NCBI GenBank assembly: GCA_963576735.1
Contig: OY755179.1
Location: forward strand, 4,960,001 to 5,024,000
Reading direction: 5' to 3'
DNA length: 64,000 nt
Source: Bedellia somnulentella
Taxonomy: Eukaryota; Arthropoda; Insecta; Lepidoptera; Bedelliidae
In this document: one piece after another, positions 41,313 to 52,962 of the stretch
Position numbering within the stretch: the stretch's first letter is position 1
How the letters are laid out: each line of letters begins with the position of its first letter
Made by a program: the position numbers and the translations under genes
Notes under the pieces: generated by a model
Database searches by the model: none
What the model saw: only the letters and a program-made list of their open reading frames with translations
What the model was told of the DNA's origin: nothing

Positions 41313-41465
41313 TACTTACATACATACATATACTCACCCCATTAGTTCCCATTGGGGTAGGCAGTGATTAATCTTCTAATACATGCTCTATTATTCTTCA
41401 TACTTCGGAAGCCTGCCTTTTTGAGCACACTCGCTATTTGGTACAAATGTGTAACGAACCTACTC
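41313..41465 (-). mobile_element. LINE-L 3' end with internal deletion
   Basis: It has the tail CATACATACATATACTCACC, the CCATTGGGG hairpin and TAGGCAGTGATTAATCTTCT. The stretch coding DRTKWRS..EAREVC is deleted. It then has ATACATGCTCTATTATTCTT and CTGCCTTTTTGAGCACACT. Confidence 0.75.
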
Positions 41466-43077
41466 GTATGAAAATAAATATTCCCAACCCCGTCCGATTT
41501 TTAACACGCTTATATTAGTTTCACCTGTATGTATGTAACCGACTCCTTTAAACTCGATTTTGACCCACTTTGAATAGACCGATTTAAATGAAAATTTGTA
41601 CACTTATCGAGAATCAGGGACAGTATAATATGTTTATAGTTTCATTCCATTATCTTGATTAGGGTCGCCAGGATTAAATAATTTCAAATGATTCAGTACT
41701 CAAAAGTTAAAAATAAATATAGTTTTGTTAAACTATATTTATTATTAATTTGTTTTCAAATATTTTCGTAAAACCAACTAATATTTTTTTTCTACTACTA
41801 CAACTTAATTAAAACTGAAAAATGGTTACAATAGTCAAAAGACTCCGAATTTTATTTAATTCAAGTCTGTGTAGTCTTGTCTGTCACATTTCATGAGATG
41901 GTAATTTGATTCAGTCACAGTTTTCCTCAGGAATAATTAATGCGAATACTTGGCTGATTTACATGTTCAAAGGATTGGAAATTAAATTTCTTCTTTAAAA
42001 TACATGTAAGTAAACTTACTGCTGAAAGTAAGACACTTATTTTTTTTTATTTAAGTGTATTTTTACTGAATATTTCATTTGCATAAAGTTTTTTTATATC
42101 ATTCTAATAGTAAGCATAAACGTCATAAATACCATTTTATTTATAGTGGACATGGTTGGACGAGAAAGGCAAAACTGTATCTATAAACCATCGTTTATAA
42201 TTAGTTCCGAAAATTTATTTACTTTAAGAAATACTTAATTTCGATTTGTAATCACAGATATTTTATGCGAAAGCAAAGACACACGAGCAAATAAATCAAA
42301 TAAACGAAACATAAAAGTAATCGGAATGTCAATGATCAACATCAACCAAGAAAAGAACAAATACCTACATTTACTTTTACCTTGTAAAAGAGACAAGCTC
42401 GTAAATACTTTTACGGCAAAGAAACTATTAAGTTTGGAAATTGAACAAGTATTGAATCCGTTTTACTTTCACGTTCGTAACAGAACGTTGTATCCTTACA
42501 ATTTCCTTTGCAGTTACAAATAAAATAAGTAAAGTAAAAATAAAGTTGTTTAAACTGAATTTGGTTCCGTATGATTTTGTCATTACATTTTTCGCTTGTA
42601 TTATTAAACTAGTCGATGACTAGGGATGGAAATTTGACCATTATAAGTTTGGCAAGAGCCATCTTATTTACATATGCAAATCAGTTACTTACTCAGCGAT
42701 TTCAATATACAAACATGCATGGTAGTTTAAGTAAAGTTTTCTCTTCATTGATTTTTAGAATCTATAATTAATATTAAAAAGAGTTAGGTTTACATCGTTC
42801 GTTTTTAAGAGCTAATCTTCGGAAATAATGAACCGATCATGATAATTCTTTCACAATCAGGTAAGATAAGAGAAGATAAGCATGCTACATTTGATAAAGG
42901 GTCCGCTAATCAAAAACATATTAACAGTATTCTCTTCGTCTCTATAAACTTTTACTGTGTAAAATGTCATTGTCATCATCAGCTGCTAATGCTGACCACA
43001 TGAAGTGTTATAGCCGAACGAATCAGTTTATGACATGCTTACTTGAACCTCGAATCCCCAATTATGTTTGTAACACC
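41466..43077. other. No gene; one unclassified repeat piece
   Basis: 41515-41640 (ACCTGTATGTATGTAACCGA, TTGACCCACTTTGAATAGAC, ACACTTATCGAGAATCAGGG) has the wording of a dispersed moth repeat. The rest is AT-rich. The 65-codon frame at 42326-42523 is not recognised. Confidence 0.35.
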
Positions 43078-43110
43078 TAACGGGATAAAATGGGGTAGTG
43101 TTATGCCAAA
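43078..43110 (-). mobile_element. Family A head scrap
   Basis: ATAAAATGGGGTAGTGTTAT then GCCAAAACTA is similar to the 5' end of family A on the minus strand; very short. Confidence 0.35.
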
Positions 43111-43454
43111 ACTAATTCTACTAGCGCTTAGAGATTAAATTAAAAATTTCTCAAGCCGATCCGATATCCAAAGGCAATAATATAATCGAATATTAAGTTT
43201 TATTACAGAACCCTAAAATGTCTTCGCTTTACTAACGTGCGTCCAGTCAGCGTTCTCATAAATGAATCGTATTTCGTACGTGTTAAAATCCAATTTCGGA
43301 TGCCATTGTCATTTTGTGTAATGATAGTTCTACATGATAGAGGCGTGGACATAACACCTGAGGTGTAAGCTTTTTTCTCTTGTCCATCGAGAACAATGTA
43401 TTAAACCAGACACATTAACCGCCTTAGGATTGTTCTTTCTAAAGTATTATAAAG

Positions 43455-43620
43455 TAGACGACGTCAGTGGCCGAGTGAATATGTAAATAGCCTCTTGGTT
43501 TCGGATTCGATCCCCGCTGAGAGCAACATTTATATGATGAGCATAGATGATGAATAAAATAACATTTGTTAAATTAAGTCGCTGTTGATGTTCCTAAATA
43601 TATATATTTATACCTGGTTT
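43455..43620 (+). mobile_element. Family D tRNA-derived SINE, second copy
   Basis: GTCAGTGGCCGAGTGAATAT (A box of Leu/Ser-type tRNA) and GGATTCGATCCCCGCTGAGA (B box), then GCAACATTTATATGATGAGC. The T stem is broken here (TTTCGGATTCG) but intact at 15825. Confidence 0.65.
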
Positions 43621-43779
43621 TTTTATGCAAAAACAAAAACATAGTTTTTGTTAACTAAGTTCTTTTCTCTTTTTAACCAATTAAAAACTGTTTCTTTATT
43701 CTTTTCCACTTAGTGCGAACGCTTATTATTTATAAAAATATATTTTTTGCATTATTTTTGCTTTTCTTAATACGAGTAA

Positions 43780-43862
43780 TTATTATATTGTGGATCGATA
43801 TCGCCATTGGCACTGGCTGAAAACCAGCGCTGTCGGAATTGTAGTAAACATTCATTACCAGC
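43780..43862 (+). mobile_element. Family H fragment
   Basis: CCATTGGCACTGGCTGAAAA then CCAGCGCTGTCGG is the reverse complement of the block at about 20485-20515. GGCTGAAAACCAGCGCTGTC contains a small self-complementary core. Confidence 0.5.
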
Positions 43863-43867
43863 CCCCA

Positions 43868-43991
43868 TAGCATGAGGCGTGTGAGAGCGAGTATGTCATG
43901 TGAGAAGTGAGATACTGACAGATTTTGTATGAGCAATCTGTCAGTTTCTCACTTCTCATGTGTCAAACGCGCTCTCACAAGCCTCATGCTA
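43868..43991. mobile_element. Near-perfect hairpin MITE, 124 nt, 10-nt loop
   Basis: Two 57-nt arms (43868-43924 and 43935-43991) are inverted copies with about 8 mismatches and no gaps. The ends are TAGCATGAGGC/GCCTCATGCTA, with TA at both ends as for Tc1/mariner-type MITEs. The transcript of either strand would form one long hairpin. A worn relative lies at 48483. Confidence 0.75.
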
Positions 43992-44470
43992 CCAGTGCAG
44001 TTCGTAGCAAGAGCACGATTTATTAATTATATTCTATTGTATTTCCATACCATTTTTTAAAAATTTAAGTTGTGTGTATATATGTACCAAAATTATATGA
44101 AATGTTATATCCGAAGAGATTTAGTAAACTATGTAGCCAAATTTGTGTGTGTTCCTTTCGTTGCAAATTAATGTTTTTCTTTCTTTCTTAAAGTAATTAA
44201 CATCAAAAGTAACAGTAAGTAGCACAAAACGTGATCAAAATACATGTTAACCACCCATGACATGGTATTCTAGGAAAAATATGCGATATAGTTGCCAAGG
44301 CAAACATGTTCGAACAAAAGAAGGTTCTATTGTTACTTTAACATCAACATGAGTCCAACTGGTTTGGTAGTTGCATTCCTTTTTTTTACATTTTATCAAG
44401 AAGCTTTTACTCTTCCACTCTTGATTATGCTTGAGGCTTACATCTATGAATAAGTTTTTTTTCTGAAACT
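43992..44470. other. No feature seen
   Basis: AT-rich; no motif. Confidence 0.35.
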
Positions 44471-44471
44471 A

Positions 44472-45062
44472 TTATTGAGGTTGAAATATATGCTTTATTT
44501 TTATCATGCTGAGGATGCTGTTGGAGCCGGCCCGCAGCCTACAGAGCAGCGAGCAGCAGCGTTTCCGCATCGTCGTGTAGAAACAGTCTACGCGGGCCTC
44601 CGCAAACATACCCGAGGCACTGCAGAAACGGGGCAGCCCCAACAGAATCCTGAACGCGTCATTATATTGAACACGGAGAGCGCTGTACGATTTTTGGGTA
44701 TATCTGGCCCACAGGCTGCACGTGTAAAAAGAGGTGCAATAGGCTCGAAACAAAGTAGTTTTAACACTAGTTGAGCAACGTACAAACCTGCGCGCCAGCA
44801 TGTTCGCCCTGATCGCCAGCGCCCTCCGCTCTCGTTCAATATCTTCATCGTCCTTCAGGTCAGGAGTCAGGAAGTGACCGAGGTATCTAAACTTGTCAAC
44901 ACGCTGCAACGGAACTCCATTCATTCTTACGACGGGAATCTCGACCCGCGTCCTGGCTCCTGGCCCGAACAACATGCACACCGTCTTCTTAGCATTGTAC
45001 ACCAAACCGTGTCGAGCCGCGTATCTCTTACAGATAGACAGGAGTCCTCTAAGACCACCCAC
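44472..45062 (-). pseudogene. Non-LTR retrotransposon reverse transcriptase, C-terminal fragment
   Basis: 196 codons are open without a stop. The order of motifs is that of an RT thumb and the post-RT region: HGLVYNAKKTVCMLFGPG (residues 18-35), then FRYLGHFLTPDLKDDEDIER (58-77). This is followed by RANMLARRFVRCSTSVKTTL, FRAYCTSFYTCSLWARY and YNDAFRILLGLPRFCSASGM. The catalytic (F/Y)ADD motif would lie just upstream but is absent, because the copy is truncated at about 45065. The open frame and GC-rich codons indicate a recent insertion compared with the other LINE pieces. The clade cannot be fixed by eye. Plus-strand open frames here are antisense shadows. Confidence 0.85.
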
Positions 45063-46379
45063 TGATGCGCTCAGCTCAGATATTCTAGTTGAATCTTTTT
45101 AGTATAAAATGCTTGTTCATATACGCCAACTATATTACGGTTATGTTTGATATCCAATTTTACAGTCCATATATTTTCCAGCCTATCTTCTAAAAGATGA
45201 CTGAACCATGGTCCTCCACACTGGCACCGGACCAGTATGGAGTTGGTTTGGTTAGTCCAACGGGTTGGTAGTTTTTAGCGACTACTAACTTAATACGTGT
45301 ACGTTTCATACAGTTTAAATTAACCCCCAGTGGTGATTCAGCCCACAATAGTCTGTAACAAAATAGGTAAAATTGCTTCCTAAACGTTCGCATCATTAGA
45401 CTGCTGCAGCACTTATAAACATACCGAATGTTAATAAAAATTGAAAGCTTTAAATGTGTTGCACAAAACATCGACAGATGGAAAAATGGGAAAAATAATC
45501 ACATAATATTTTACTTCTAGACAGCGACTTGAATTACAACTGAGAAATTCAGTACATCTGTAAAGTTCCAGAACAGATTTACAGGTCCAGCAGTGAATGC
45601 AGCGGTTAGTTTCCAAGCCCATTCATAAAAGCTGGGTTCACGTAAACTTGGAATCGACAGTCGGGGAATTTCATTTAAAATTTAAGACGGGAGCCAACAT
45701 TTGACCTTTCTGAGTTAGGGTTATGGTTTCAGGCCTATCCTACCGCCATTTTGCTATTATGAAACTACGCGAGCCGAACAAACTAACTAGAATATTCAGG
45801 CTTATCTGTGCCATCTAAAAAGCCATTTGGATGATGCTGCGAAAATAAAAAGAATGTTTCAAACTGTGAATATAGAGCTGTGACCTACCAAACCAGGATT
45901 TATTAGACTAAGGCTTTTAATTGAGATGCAAAATCTAATGACTTATTCATGTAAAACTTTCTCTTCAATTGCGCTGTGGTTAACTTATTTGGCTCTGCGC
46001 CAGGTTTTTATTATCAGACAAAAATGGTAAATGTATGTGAAGTGAAGTATTAGAAGATTTACATGAACCCTAACACAGGGCTTGAAATTTAAGTTTAGGT
46101 TTTGTTATAGGGACATTCGTTTTTTATATGCAAAAGTAGATTAGTTTAATTTTGAAAAATAGTTATCGATTTCAATTTTATAATTTTTATGAAATGAATG
46201 TAAAATTGGTTCTAAAATAAGATATTCATGTAAAATTAACAAACAAACGATGAACGAACGAACTTATCTCTTTTTAAGTATTGCTGTTTCCTAATCAGGT
46301 TAAAATCAGAGTGCTGTCATGTTGACTTACATTTTTGTAGTAAATCGCACTGCACATACTTATTTAAAAAAAACTTACC
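45063..46379. other. No gene seen
   Basis: Mixed composition. A 93-codon minus frame (45190-45471) and a 63-codon minus frame (45431-45622) are cysteine-rich in places but match nothing I know. Confidence 0.35.
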
Positions 46380-46425
46380 GCAGACGGTTAGGGTTCAAAT
46401 CCCGGGTCGGATAAATTCCACTTTT
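46380..46425 (+). mobile_element. Family B B-box fragment
   Basis: GGTTAGGGTTCAAATCCCGG then GTCGGATAAATTCC retains only the T-arm of the tRNA-like head. Confidence 0.5.
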
Positions 46426-46677
46426 ATATTTTGTATGCCCTACAAGCGCAGCAAAAAAAAATAACTCTCTCAAATAACGTTTCTTACATCATTCCAGTCA
46501 TTGTTCATAAATTTAAGTAATTTTGACGTTTGTCATCTTATCCATCAGCTTTAGTGAGCACGTTAGGCCGATGCGATGGTCTGTGCCGCAATACAAAAAA
46601 ATATAGTGCAATATCGCAGATTTATTTCCACACTTCGGTTTTTTGGATACTTGTTTTTTAAGTATGAATTTAAATCT

Positions 46678-46766
46678 ACATACATACATATACTCACTGC
46701 TGTACATCTTAAAAAAAGTTAGTTAGAGCTTTAGAATTAGAAATTCCTCAGCCACTTTTAGAAGGA
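46678..46766 (-). mobile_element. Family A 3' fragment
   Basis: Tail CATACATATACTCACTGC, a degraded hairpin (CTTAAAAAAAGTTAGTTAG), and AAATTCCTCAGCCACTTTTA. Confidence 0.75.
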
Positions 46767-46856
46767 TTCCAAGCACTACACAATTTATACCAAGTAGCTG
46801 TTACAACACAACGAAATATAAAAAGTCCACGTGTTAAATTGTGAAGTTGTCAAAAC

Positions 46857-47116
46857 TGAAGCTGTGTAGTGTCGGCTTAGAATAGCACTACCCCATTTCT
46901 TCCGGTGGGTGTACGTAAGAGGCGACTAACGGACTTGGGGCTTTTTAAGGAATTTTTGGGCGATGCGGTTGGAGACCCATCACCAACAACCTTTGTACTA
47001 CCATCTTTTCCCCACTCAACTTCCAAAAGTGGCTGAGGAATTTGTTATTTCTCAGCTCTGGCTACCCCTTTTAGGGATTTATAGCCGTGAGTATATGTAT
47101 GTATGAATGTATGTAT
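46857..47116 (+). mobile_element. Family A retroposon, full length, 11-bp TSD
   Basis: GTTGTCAAAAC occurs at 46846-46856 and 47117-47127. The body is close to the family consensus, so this is one of the younger copies. The tail is GTATGTATGAATGTATGTAT. Confidence 0.92.
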
Positions 47117-47164
47117 GTTGTCAAAACATTTGATTGGAATGTTCCTAACAATGTTACAATTACT

Positions 47165-47240
47165 TACTTATCAGGCTGTTGTTTCCATTGGGGTAGGCAG
47201 GAACCATCGATCGCCACTTCGTGCGATCCTGACAAATCTC
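47165..47240 (-). mobile_element. LINE-L terminus without tail
   Basis: TTTCCATTGGGGTAGGCAGG, AACCATCGATCGCCACTTCG and TGCGATCCTGACAAATCTCT correspond to ..CQDRTKW R S..AYPNG. The tail was lost when the nearby A copy was inserted, or earlier. Confidence 0.7.
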
Positions 47241-47765
47241 TCTTGACAAATTATATTTATAAATTGTTGTATGCTGTTTGTTCCTATTAAATAAATAAAA
47301 TAATATCTATGCTTTACCTGTTTAGCTATTAGTTTTGTAAACCAAGTAACATATCGCAATATCGTTCAATCGATCAAAGCGTTGAATAGCTCAAATTCAA
47401 TAGAATTACAGGCAGCTAATCCCTCTGAATCAATAGAAAACAGATGCCTACAGTAGATACATAGTTTGTGATGAGCTTAAATAATAAGTACGCTCGAGGT
47501 TAGCCTAACAGCCAAATTCAATATTCATGCACTAAGATCCGGTATATCCCGGAGGTAGATGTAAGAGTTCGTACTTATCTAAATCGATATTTTCAGTTTT
47601 CGTGTAAGTTTCGAAGTTGAATCCATTAAGATATGGATCTACACTACATAGAGGCATAAATTTATTTTTGATTTTTCCTTTATTAACCAATAAGGATAAG
47701 AGATGAAATAAAATGGATATTTATATATCTTAGATTTTAGTCTGGAGTGATTTACTTGCATTGTG
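47241..47765. other. No feature seen
   Basis: AT-rich; nothing assignable. Confidence 0.35.
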
Positions 47766-47927
47766 GTTATGGGGCTTTTTAGTGGTTTTTGGGCGTTGCG
47801 GTTGGAGACCCATCACCAACGACACTTCATATCTACCATCTTGCACTACTTACCTATCAACTTCAAATGTGGCTGAGGAGTTTTCTGTTCTGAAACTTTG
47901 TATACTTACCCCTTTTTGGGATTTATG
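47766..47927 (+). mobile_element. Family A, truncated at both ends
   Basis: From GGGGCTTTTTAGTGGTTTTT through GGTTGGAGACCCATCACC to ACCCCTTTTTGGGATTTATG. Both the head and the GTGAGTAT tail are missing. Confidence 0.75.
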
Positions 47928-47974
47928 TAAGTTTCGCATTAGTGCAGTCTATTTTTTAAGATGTTTGCACAAAA

Positions 47975-48335
47975 ACCGTGATAGCTCAATGGGTAGAACA
48001 CCGGTTATCATGCACACGACTAGTGTTCAAATCCCAGGTCGGGCCTACACCAATTTGTCTTTAAAGACATATGTGTGGTTAATTTACCATAGTTGTTAAC
48101 GGTGGGGGAAAACATCGTGAGGGAACCCACATGGCTGAGTTGTACTTAGTCATGTGACAGTGTATTCGTACAAAACGGCGTGATAGGCCTGCCCCCTATC
48201 ACGTGAGTACACTGTCCAAGCTAAATGTGGGTACTCTGAACACCAGGTGACAAAGTCACGTGATGTTCAGAAGTATTAGTATCTCTGCCCAGCCCTTCGG
48301 GGATATTCGGCGTTAACGTTTATGTTTTTTTTATG
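47975..48335 (+). mobile_element. Family B SINE, full length, best tRNA head
   Basis: GTGATAGCTCAATGGGTAGA (A box) and GTGTTCAAATCCCAGGTC (B box) are 30-40 bases apart, as in tRNA genes. The body is near consensus, ending TTCGGCGTTAACGTTTATG. Confidence 0.9.
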
Positions 48336-48482
48336 TTATATTTTTCTTTTTGTATTGACCACCCATTACTAAAGCCTGATTGCCTTATTCACCTTTTACG
48401 AAACTTAATTATAAAAACTGAATATGTCTTTTATCAACAGCCATCGTAATTAATAAGTACTACTTAGAGCAATCTGTAAATG

Positions 48483-48609
48483 TAGAATGAGGCTTGCAAT
48501 AGCTAGTATGTCGCGCTAGGTAGTGAGATAGTGGCAGATTCTGTATGAATAATATATCAGTTTCATACTTCTGGAGTGACACACTCGCTCTCAGATGCCG
48601 CATGCTACA
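48483..48609. mobile_element. Worn copy of the hairpin MITE at 43868
   Basis: AATGAGGCTTGCAATAGCTA, GTAGTGAGATAGTGGCAGAT, TATCAGTTTCATACTTCTGG and CACTCGCTCTCAGATGCC line up with both arms and the loop of the intact copy. Confidence 0.55.
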
Positions 48610-48730
48610 GGGATTGTTGGAGTTTTAATTTAAATAAAAATAATAATAACTAAAGTATTTATACAAGCATATTTTGAATATTATATGGTATGATTCAAAG
48701 TACGTTTCGATAGCTTATAATTTGTATTTA

Positions 48731-48981
48731 CATACATACATAATAATATAATCACGGACATAAATCACTAGAAAGGGTAGAGGAATTAGAAATTCCGCAG
48801 CCACTTTTGGAAAGTTATGTGGGGAATAGATGGAAAAATAAAGGTTGTTGCTGGTTTTATGTGATGGGTCTCCAACCGCATCGCCCAAAAATCTCTTAAT
48901 AGCCCCAATACCGTTAGTCGCCTCTTACGTACACCTACCGGAAGAAATGGGGTAGTGCTGTTCTAAGCCGAAACTACACAG
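48731..48981 (-). mobile_element. Family A retroposon
   Basis: Full-length apart from loss of GCCAGAGCTAA next to the hairpin (GGGTAGAGGAATTAG). It has a small insertion (GCTGGTTTTATG) before GATGGGTCTCCAA. Confidence 0.85.
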
Positions 48982-49009
48982 TTATGACTATGACTAATCA
49001 TTAAGCAAA

Positions 49010-49190
49010 TAAAAAAATTCGGCGCCAGCGGGACTCGAACCCACGAGATCACACACGTATCAATATCAAGTGACAACTCGCGGGAAAATTTGTATTTGCT
49101 TGTATCTTTACACCTTTATTGGTCTAGCGCCATTTATTCAATTGATTAGTAATAATCCCCACATGAAGTTTTCATGCAAAACATAGCCTA
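49010..49190 (-). mobile_element. tRNA-like SINE variant related to family C
   Basis: GCGCCAGCGGGACTCGAACC, CACGAGATC is the complement of a T arm (GTGGGTTCGAGTCCCGCTGG). The right end GTAATAATCCCCACATGAAG then TTTTCATG is the family C terminal block. A different tRNA-like module is thus joined to the family C end. Confidence 0.6.
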
Positions 49191-49411
49191 ACTACTATTT
49201 ACCATGTTTATATTGTTTTATACAATCAAGACAGGTTCTCGTTAAAAAGATAATAGAATGATGTGTTCCACTGCTCCGCGATTGTAGTGTATGCTTATCA
49301 AAGTGCACGGAACTATCACGAAACGTGTTACGAAGCTCGTATTTCTAATTTACTAAACTAACAAATGCCGATTTTAGAACACGGATAAAGTTTGTAAATT
49401 ACTCAGATTAT

Positions 49412-49663
49412 ATTTTTGCCGTTTAGTGTCGGTTTAGAATGGCACTACCCTATTTCTTCCGGTGGGTGTACGTAAGAGGCGACTAACGGTATGGGGCTAT
49501 TAAGGGATTTTTGGGCAATGCGGTTGGAGACCCATCACCAACAACCTTTATTATTACCATCTTTTCCCCACTCAAATTTCCAAAAGTGGCTGAGGAATTT
49601 CTAATTCTTTAGCTCTGGCTACCCCTTCCTGGGATTTATAGCCGTGAGTATAGGTATGTATGT
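49412..49663 (+). mobile_element. Family A retroposon, full length, 11-bp TSD
   Basis: ACTCAGATTAT occurs at 49401-49411 and 49664-49674. About nine extra bases (ATTTTTGCC) sit between the 5' duplication and the head, as is common at target-primed insertions. Confidence 0.9.
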
Positions 49664-49831
49664 ACTCAGATTATCTTTCAAAATAATGACTGACAGCACA
49701 GCACACCGATTACTCTCATTATCAATGTTCAGTAAGAAATAAATGGTTATTTACGATAATTAAAAGTAAATTTAAGTGTACTTTCTTAAATTATTAATCG
49801 AGGGAATCATTTGGCCAAAGATTAGTTTAAT

Positions 49832-49979
49832 ACATATATACATACATACATATACTCACGGCTATAAATCCCTTAACGGGGTAGCCAGAGCTTTGGAATT
49901 AGAAATTCCTCAGCCACTTTTGAAGTTGATTGGGAAAAAGATGGTAATAATAAATGTTTTTGGTGACGGGTCTCCAACC
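49832..49979 (-). mobile_element. Family A, 5'-truncated
   Basis: It stops inside the GGGTCTCCAACC box. The tail and hairpin (CCCTTAACGGGG) are present. Confidence 0.85.
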
Positions 49980-51828
49980 AATTTTATTAGTTTAATGTGC
50001 ACCTAATAAGTTTCCGCGCTATTTGCTATACTTTCTTAGATAGTTTGAGCCACATAATTAAAAAAGTAAGCCATCGATGCATTAGTAAGTAGTTGAGATA
50101 GCATATGTGTGCCTTTCAGAATATTGTTGGTACTTACTGTATCTACTATGATTTCATTTTCTGATTGCTAAAGTTGGTAAAAATATTTTATACCATTTTT
50201 ATTAAAAAACTTCAAAATACCTTCAAATTGCCTGACAGAAAATATCATTACATAAATTAAATACTAGTCTACTGAAAATCCTTAACAAGCATAATATATA
50301 TAAACCCTTTTTCAAATAGGCTGAACTTTACAAAATCAATACTCATTTCGCATTGAACAAAAGCTTTGGAATAGACTTCTAAATTTGAAATTACCTCTTC
50401 AGCGTATATGTAACATAACTCTGTAATTAATGCTACCTATTACCGGTAACCAACACCGGAACTTCGAAGTTTCCTAACTAATATTAATCGGTTTTGCTGA
50501 AACACACTACACAGCCTGCAAAACAAATAGAAAACACTGTTTATCTCTTACTTTGATAATGCTATAGAAAGAGATGAATATATTATTCTTATACCAAGAA
50601 AAAAGCAGAAGTAAAACCTATTTTCTTTTATTCTCTTTAGTATTGTGTCTGTTTGTTATAGTATTAAAATAACCGTATTATATGTAAATGCAAGCAAATG
50701 AAAATTAAAGTTGCATATACGATTATATAATTGTATTGCTTCCTCTGTAAAAAAATGATAAGAGATGACAGGTTTAATGATAGTTACCCATTTTAAGTAT
50801 GATCTGTAGGCACTGAGAGAGGTCTCTTTTGCCAATTGACCAAATTACCTAAATGAAAAACATTCAAGAGCGGTTATTTCGAAATCTATGCAAGATATGA
50901 TTTGATATAACTTGTGGCAAACTAATTCATAAATTTAAATAATACCCTCCCTACCCGCAGCGTCAGAGCTACACACGCACTTTTAAAATATGTAATCATT
51001 TCATTAGCATTCTCACTTAATCTTTAGTACTGTAAAATTGACCACTGCGGTCTTTGAAGAAATAGCATGACGCCTGGCCCTTTTACTGTTAATACGTTAA
51101 CTCCCTTAATAGTCTTGACTTAGTAATGAAGCCAAAAGTCAAAGCAATTTCCTTTATACCCTTTTTTGAGTATCCGTTGACTGGCCAAGTATATTTTGTA
51201 TTTTATGCTAAGTTAATTATACTATTGGAGTTTTTGTTTGTAAAAACAGGAACAGAATTGCATACATTTATTCCATGCTTAATACACTGTGAACAAATTC
51301 TGCATTCCTTTTCTGCTAGAAGTGTTTTGGACTTTTGATCATGAAAAGCTAGTGTAAAATATAGAGAACTTTGAATTGTTATAATTCTAGAGCCACTAGT
51401 TTTGTATAATGAAATATGCACAATGCATATTTAGTTTCAATAAATCCAGGCTTAGTTTAACGCAGAACGAAGTTAAAGGGGATTATTATTGGCCTAAATT
51501 TCTATGATTGAAATATAAGCCAGCGATGCTCCATAACTTGAGGTACTGCATTGCCACTATATATCGCTGTTTATAGCTGACCTGCCTGTTTTATACCACG
51601 CTATATTTAACTACCATACCACGTGGTATGAAACAGACATTTCTCTCACACCCACATATCATCGTATACTTTTATCTCATTTTAACCAACAGAGTAACGA
51701 TAAAATAACGCTAATGCTACGCTTCCAGACAATAGAAAAAAAACTAAACTCACGAGATCTACCAAAATATCCACCCAGCCATAAACACGTATGTCTAACA
51801 GCGATCTTAATAAACTTCCTCTGATGAA
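49980..51828. other. Repeat-poor, no gene seen; one E-box palindrome
   Basis: No gene is supported. The frames at 51126-51338 (+) and 51203-51421 (-) overlap each other and carry no motif. CATACCACGTGGTATG (51615-51630) is a perfect 16-bp palindrome around the CACGTG E-box. Confidence 0.4.
51615..51630. promoter_or_regulatory. Perfect 16-bp palindrome with CACGTG E-box
   Basis: CATACCACGTGGTATG is fully self-complementary. A half-like TATACCACGCTATA lies 20 bases upstream. It could bind bHLH dimers; no gene nearby supports a role. Confidence 0.25.
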
Positions 51829-52060
51829 CATACGTATATGTATTTGTACATATGCTCACGGCCATAGATCCCAAAAAGGGGTAGTTAGAGCTTCAAAGCT
51901 GGAAACTCCTCTGCCACATTTGAAAGTTAATAGGGGATAGTATGGTAGAACTAAAGTATGGGTCTCCAACCGCATCACCCAAAATCCACTTAAAAAGCAC
52001 CATACCCTCAGTCGCCTCTTACGACACCCGTGGGTAGAAAGTGGTAGTGACATTCTAGGC
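51829..52060 (-). mobile_element. Family A retroposon, CCCGTGGG subfamily
   Basis: TGCTCACGGCCATAGATCCC, AAAAAGGGGTAGTTAGAGC, GGGTCTCCAACCGCATCACC and CGACACCCGTGGGTAGAAAG. The GTTGTTGGTGA stretch is deleted and the outermost head is missing. Confidence 0.85.
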
Positions 52061-52962
52061 ATATTTAATATTCTAAAAGTAAACTGTCGAATTAAACATT
52101 TAGTCAAATGTAGACAAATTTAATCTTTTTATTCTATAACGTCCGTTCTCGTAAGACTCAAAATTTATTTTATGCCCAAGACAGATTTAGGACGGATCTT
52201 AGCAAAGATATTTTTTACCTCAAAAGCCTTAATAATTTTGAAAAAGGTTCCAGTAAATTAGATTTTTTGTGAATCTGGGGAAGTTAAATTGAACACCTTT
52301 TTTTACAAAACCTATCTTTTGTATTGCCGAGGTTATTTTAATAAAATTAAAGAAATAAAAACATGACAAATGAATCGTATGAACGGCTGACCCACCAAAC
52401 GTTTTCTAGCCATTAATAATTTGATCAGTAAATTACTGTGACCCTCTTGATATAATTCTTGGTAGAAAGAAAAAAAAACATATTACTAGGCCTACTAAAA
52501 ATTCCACGAAATTTTAAGAATTGGTCAACTGATTTTGGGTTTTGTTAGACACACTCTTAGTTAGACTTGGAAGTTTAACCTTATAGTGTGTTTGTATATT
52601 TATAAGTAACAAATTTTTAATTTATATTATTTTTGTATTTTATGTAAGGGCGATGAATACACGAAATATTTCGTCAATAGTATTTATTTAGATTACAATT
52701 TTAATTAATTGTACATTTTATCTGTTTTTTTCTAAATATTCCTATTTTTATATGTTTATATTTTTCAAACATTCTAGGTATCATTGTTATTTTGGAATTA
52801 GAGAATGTAAGCGGTCTTGATTTGCATTAATCATTATCAATTATTCAGAGATAAATGGAATGACAATTTATCGTCCCAGTTATCTCTTAATACTTTCACT
52901 AATGTGTTGTAAACAAATCTCTTTTTGTGTCTAAACAATGTCAATTCTTGTTACTTGTTGTT
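52061..52962. other. No feature seen
   Basis: AT-rich; no assignable motif. Confidence 0.35.

Noticed and set aside
44475..45102. Plus-strand open frames of 63-99 codons
   Set aside because: They lie opposite the 196-codon RT fragment, which has clear RT-family motifs; the plus frames have none.
47975..48060. tRNA gene in the family B head
   Set aside because: Only A and B boxes and part of the arms remain. The same head recurs at each family B copy, with a SINE body attached.
51126..51421. Overlapping 70- and 72-codon open frames on opposite strands
   Set aside because: No motif or codon bias, and mutual antisense overlap is common by chance in AT-rich DNA.
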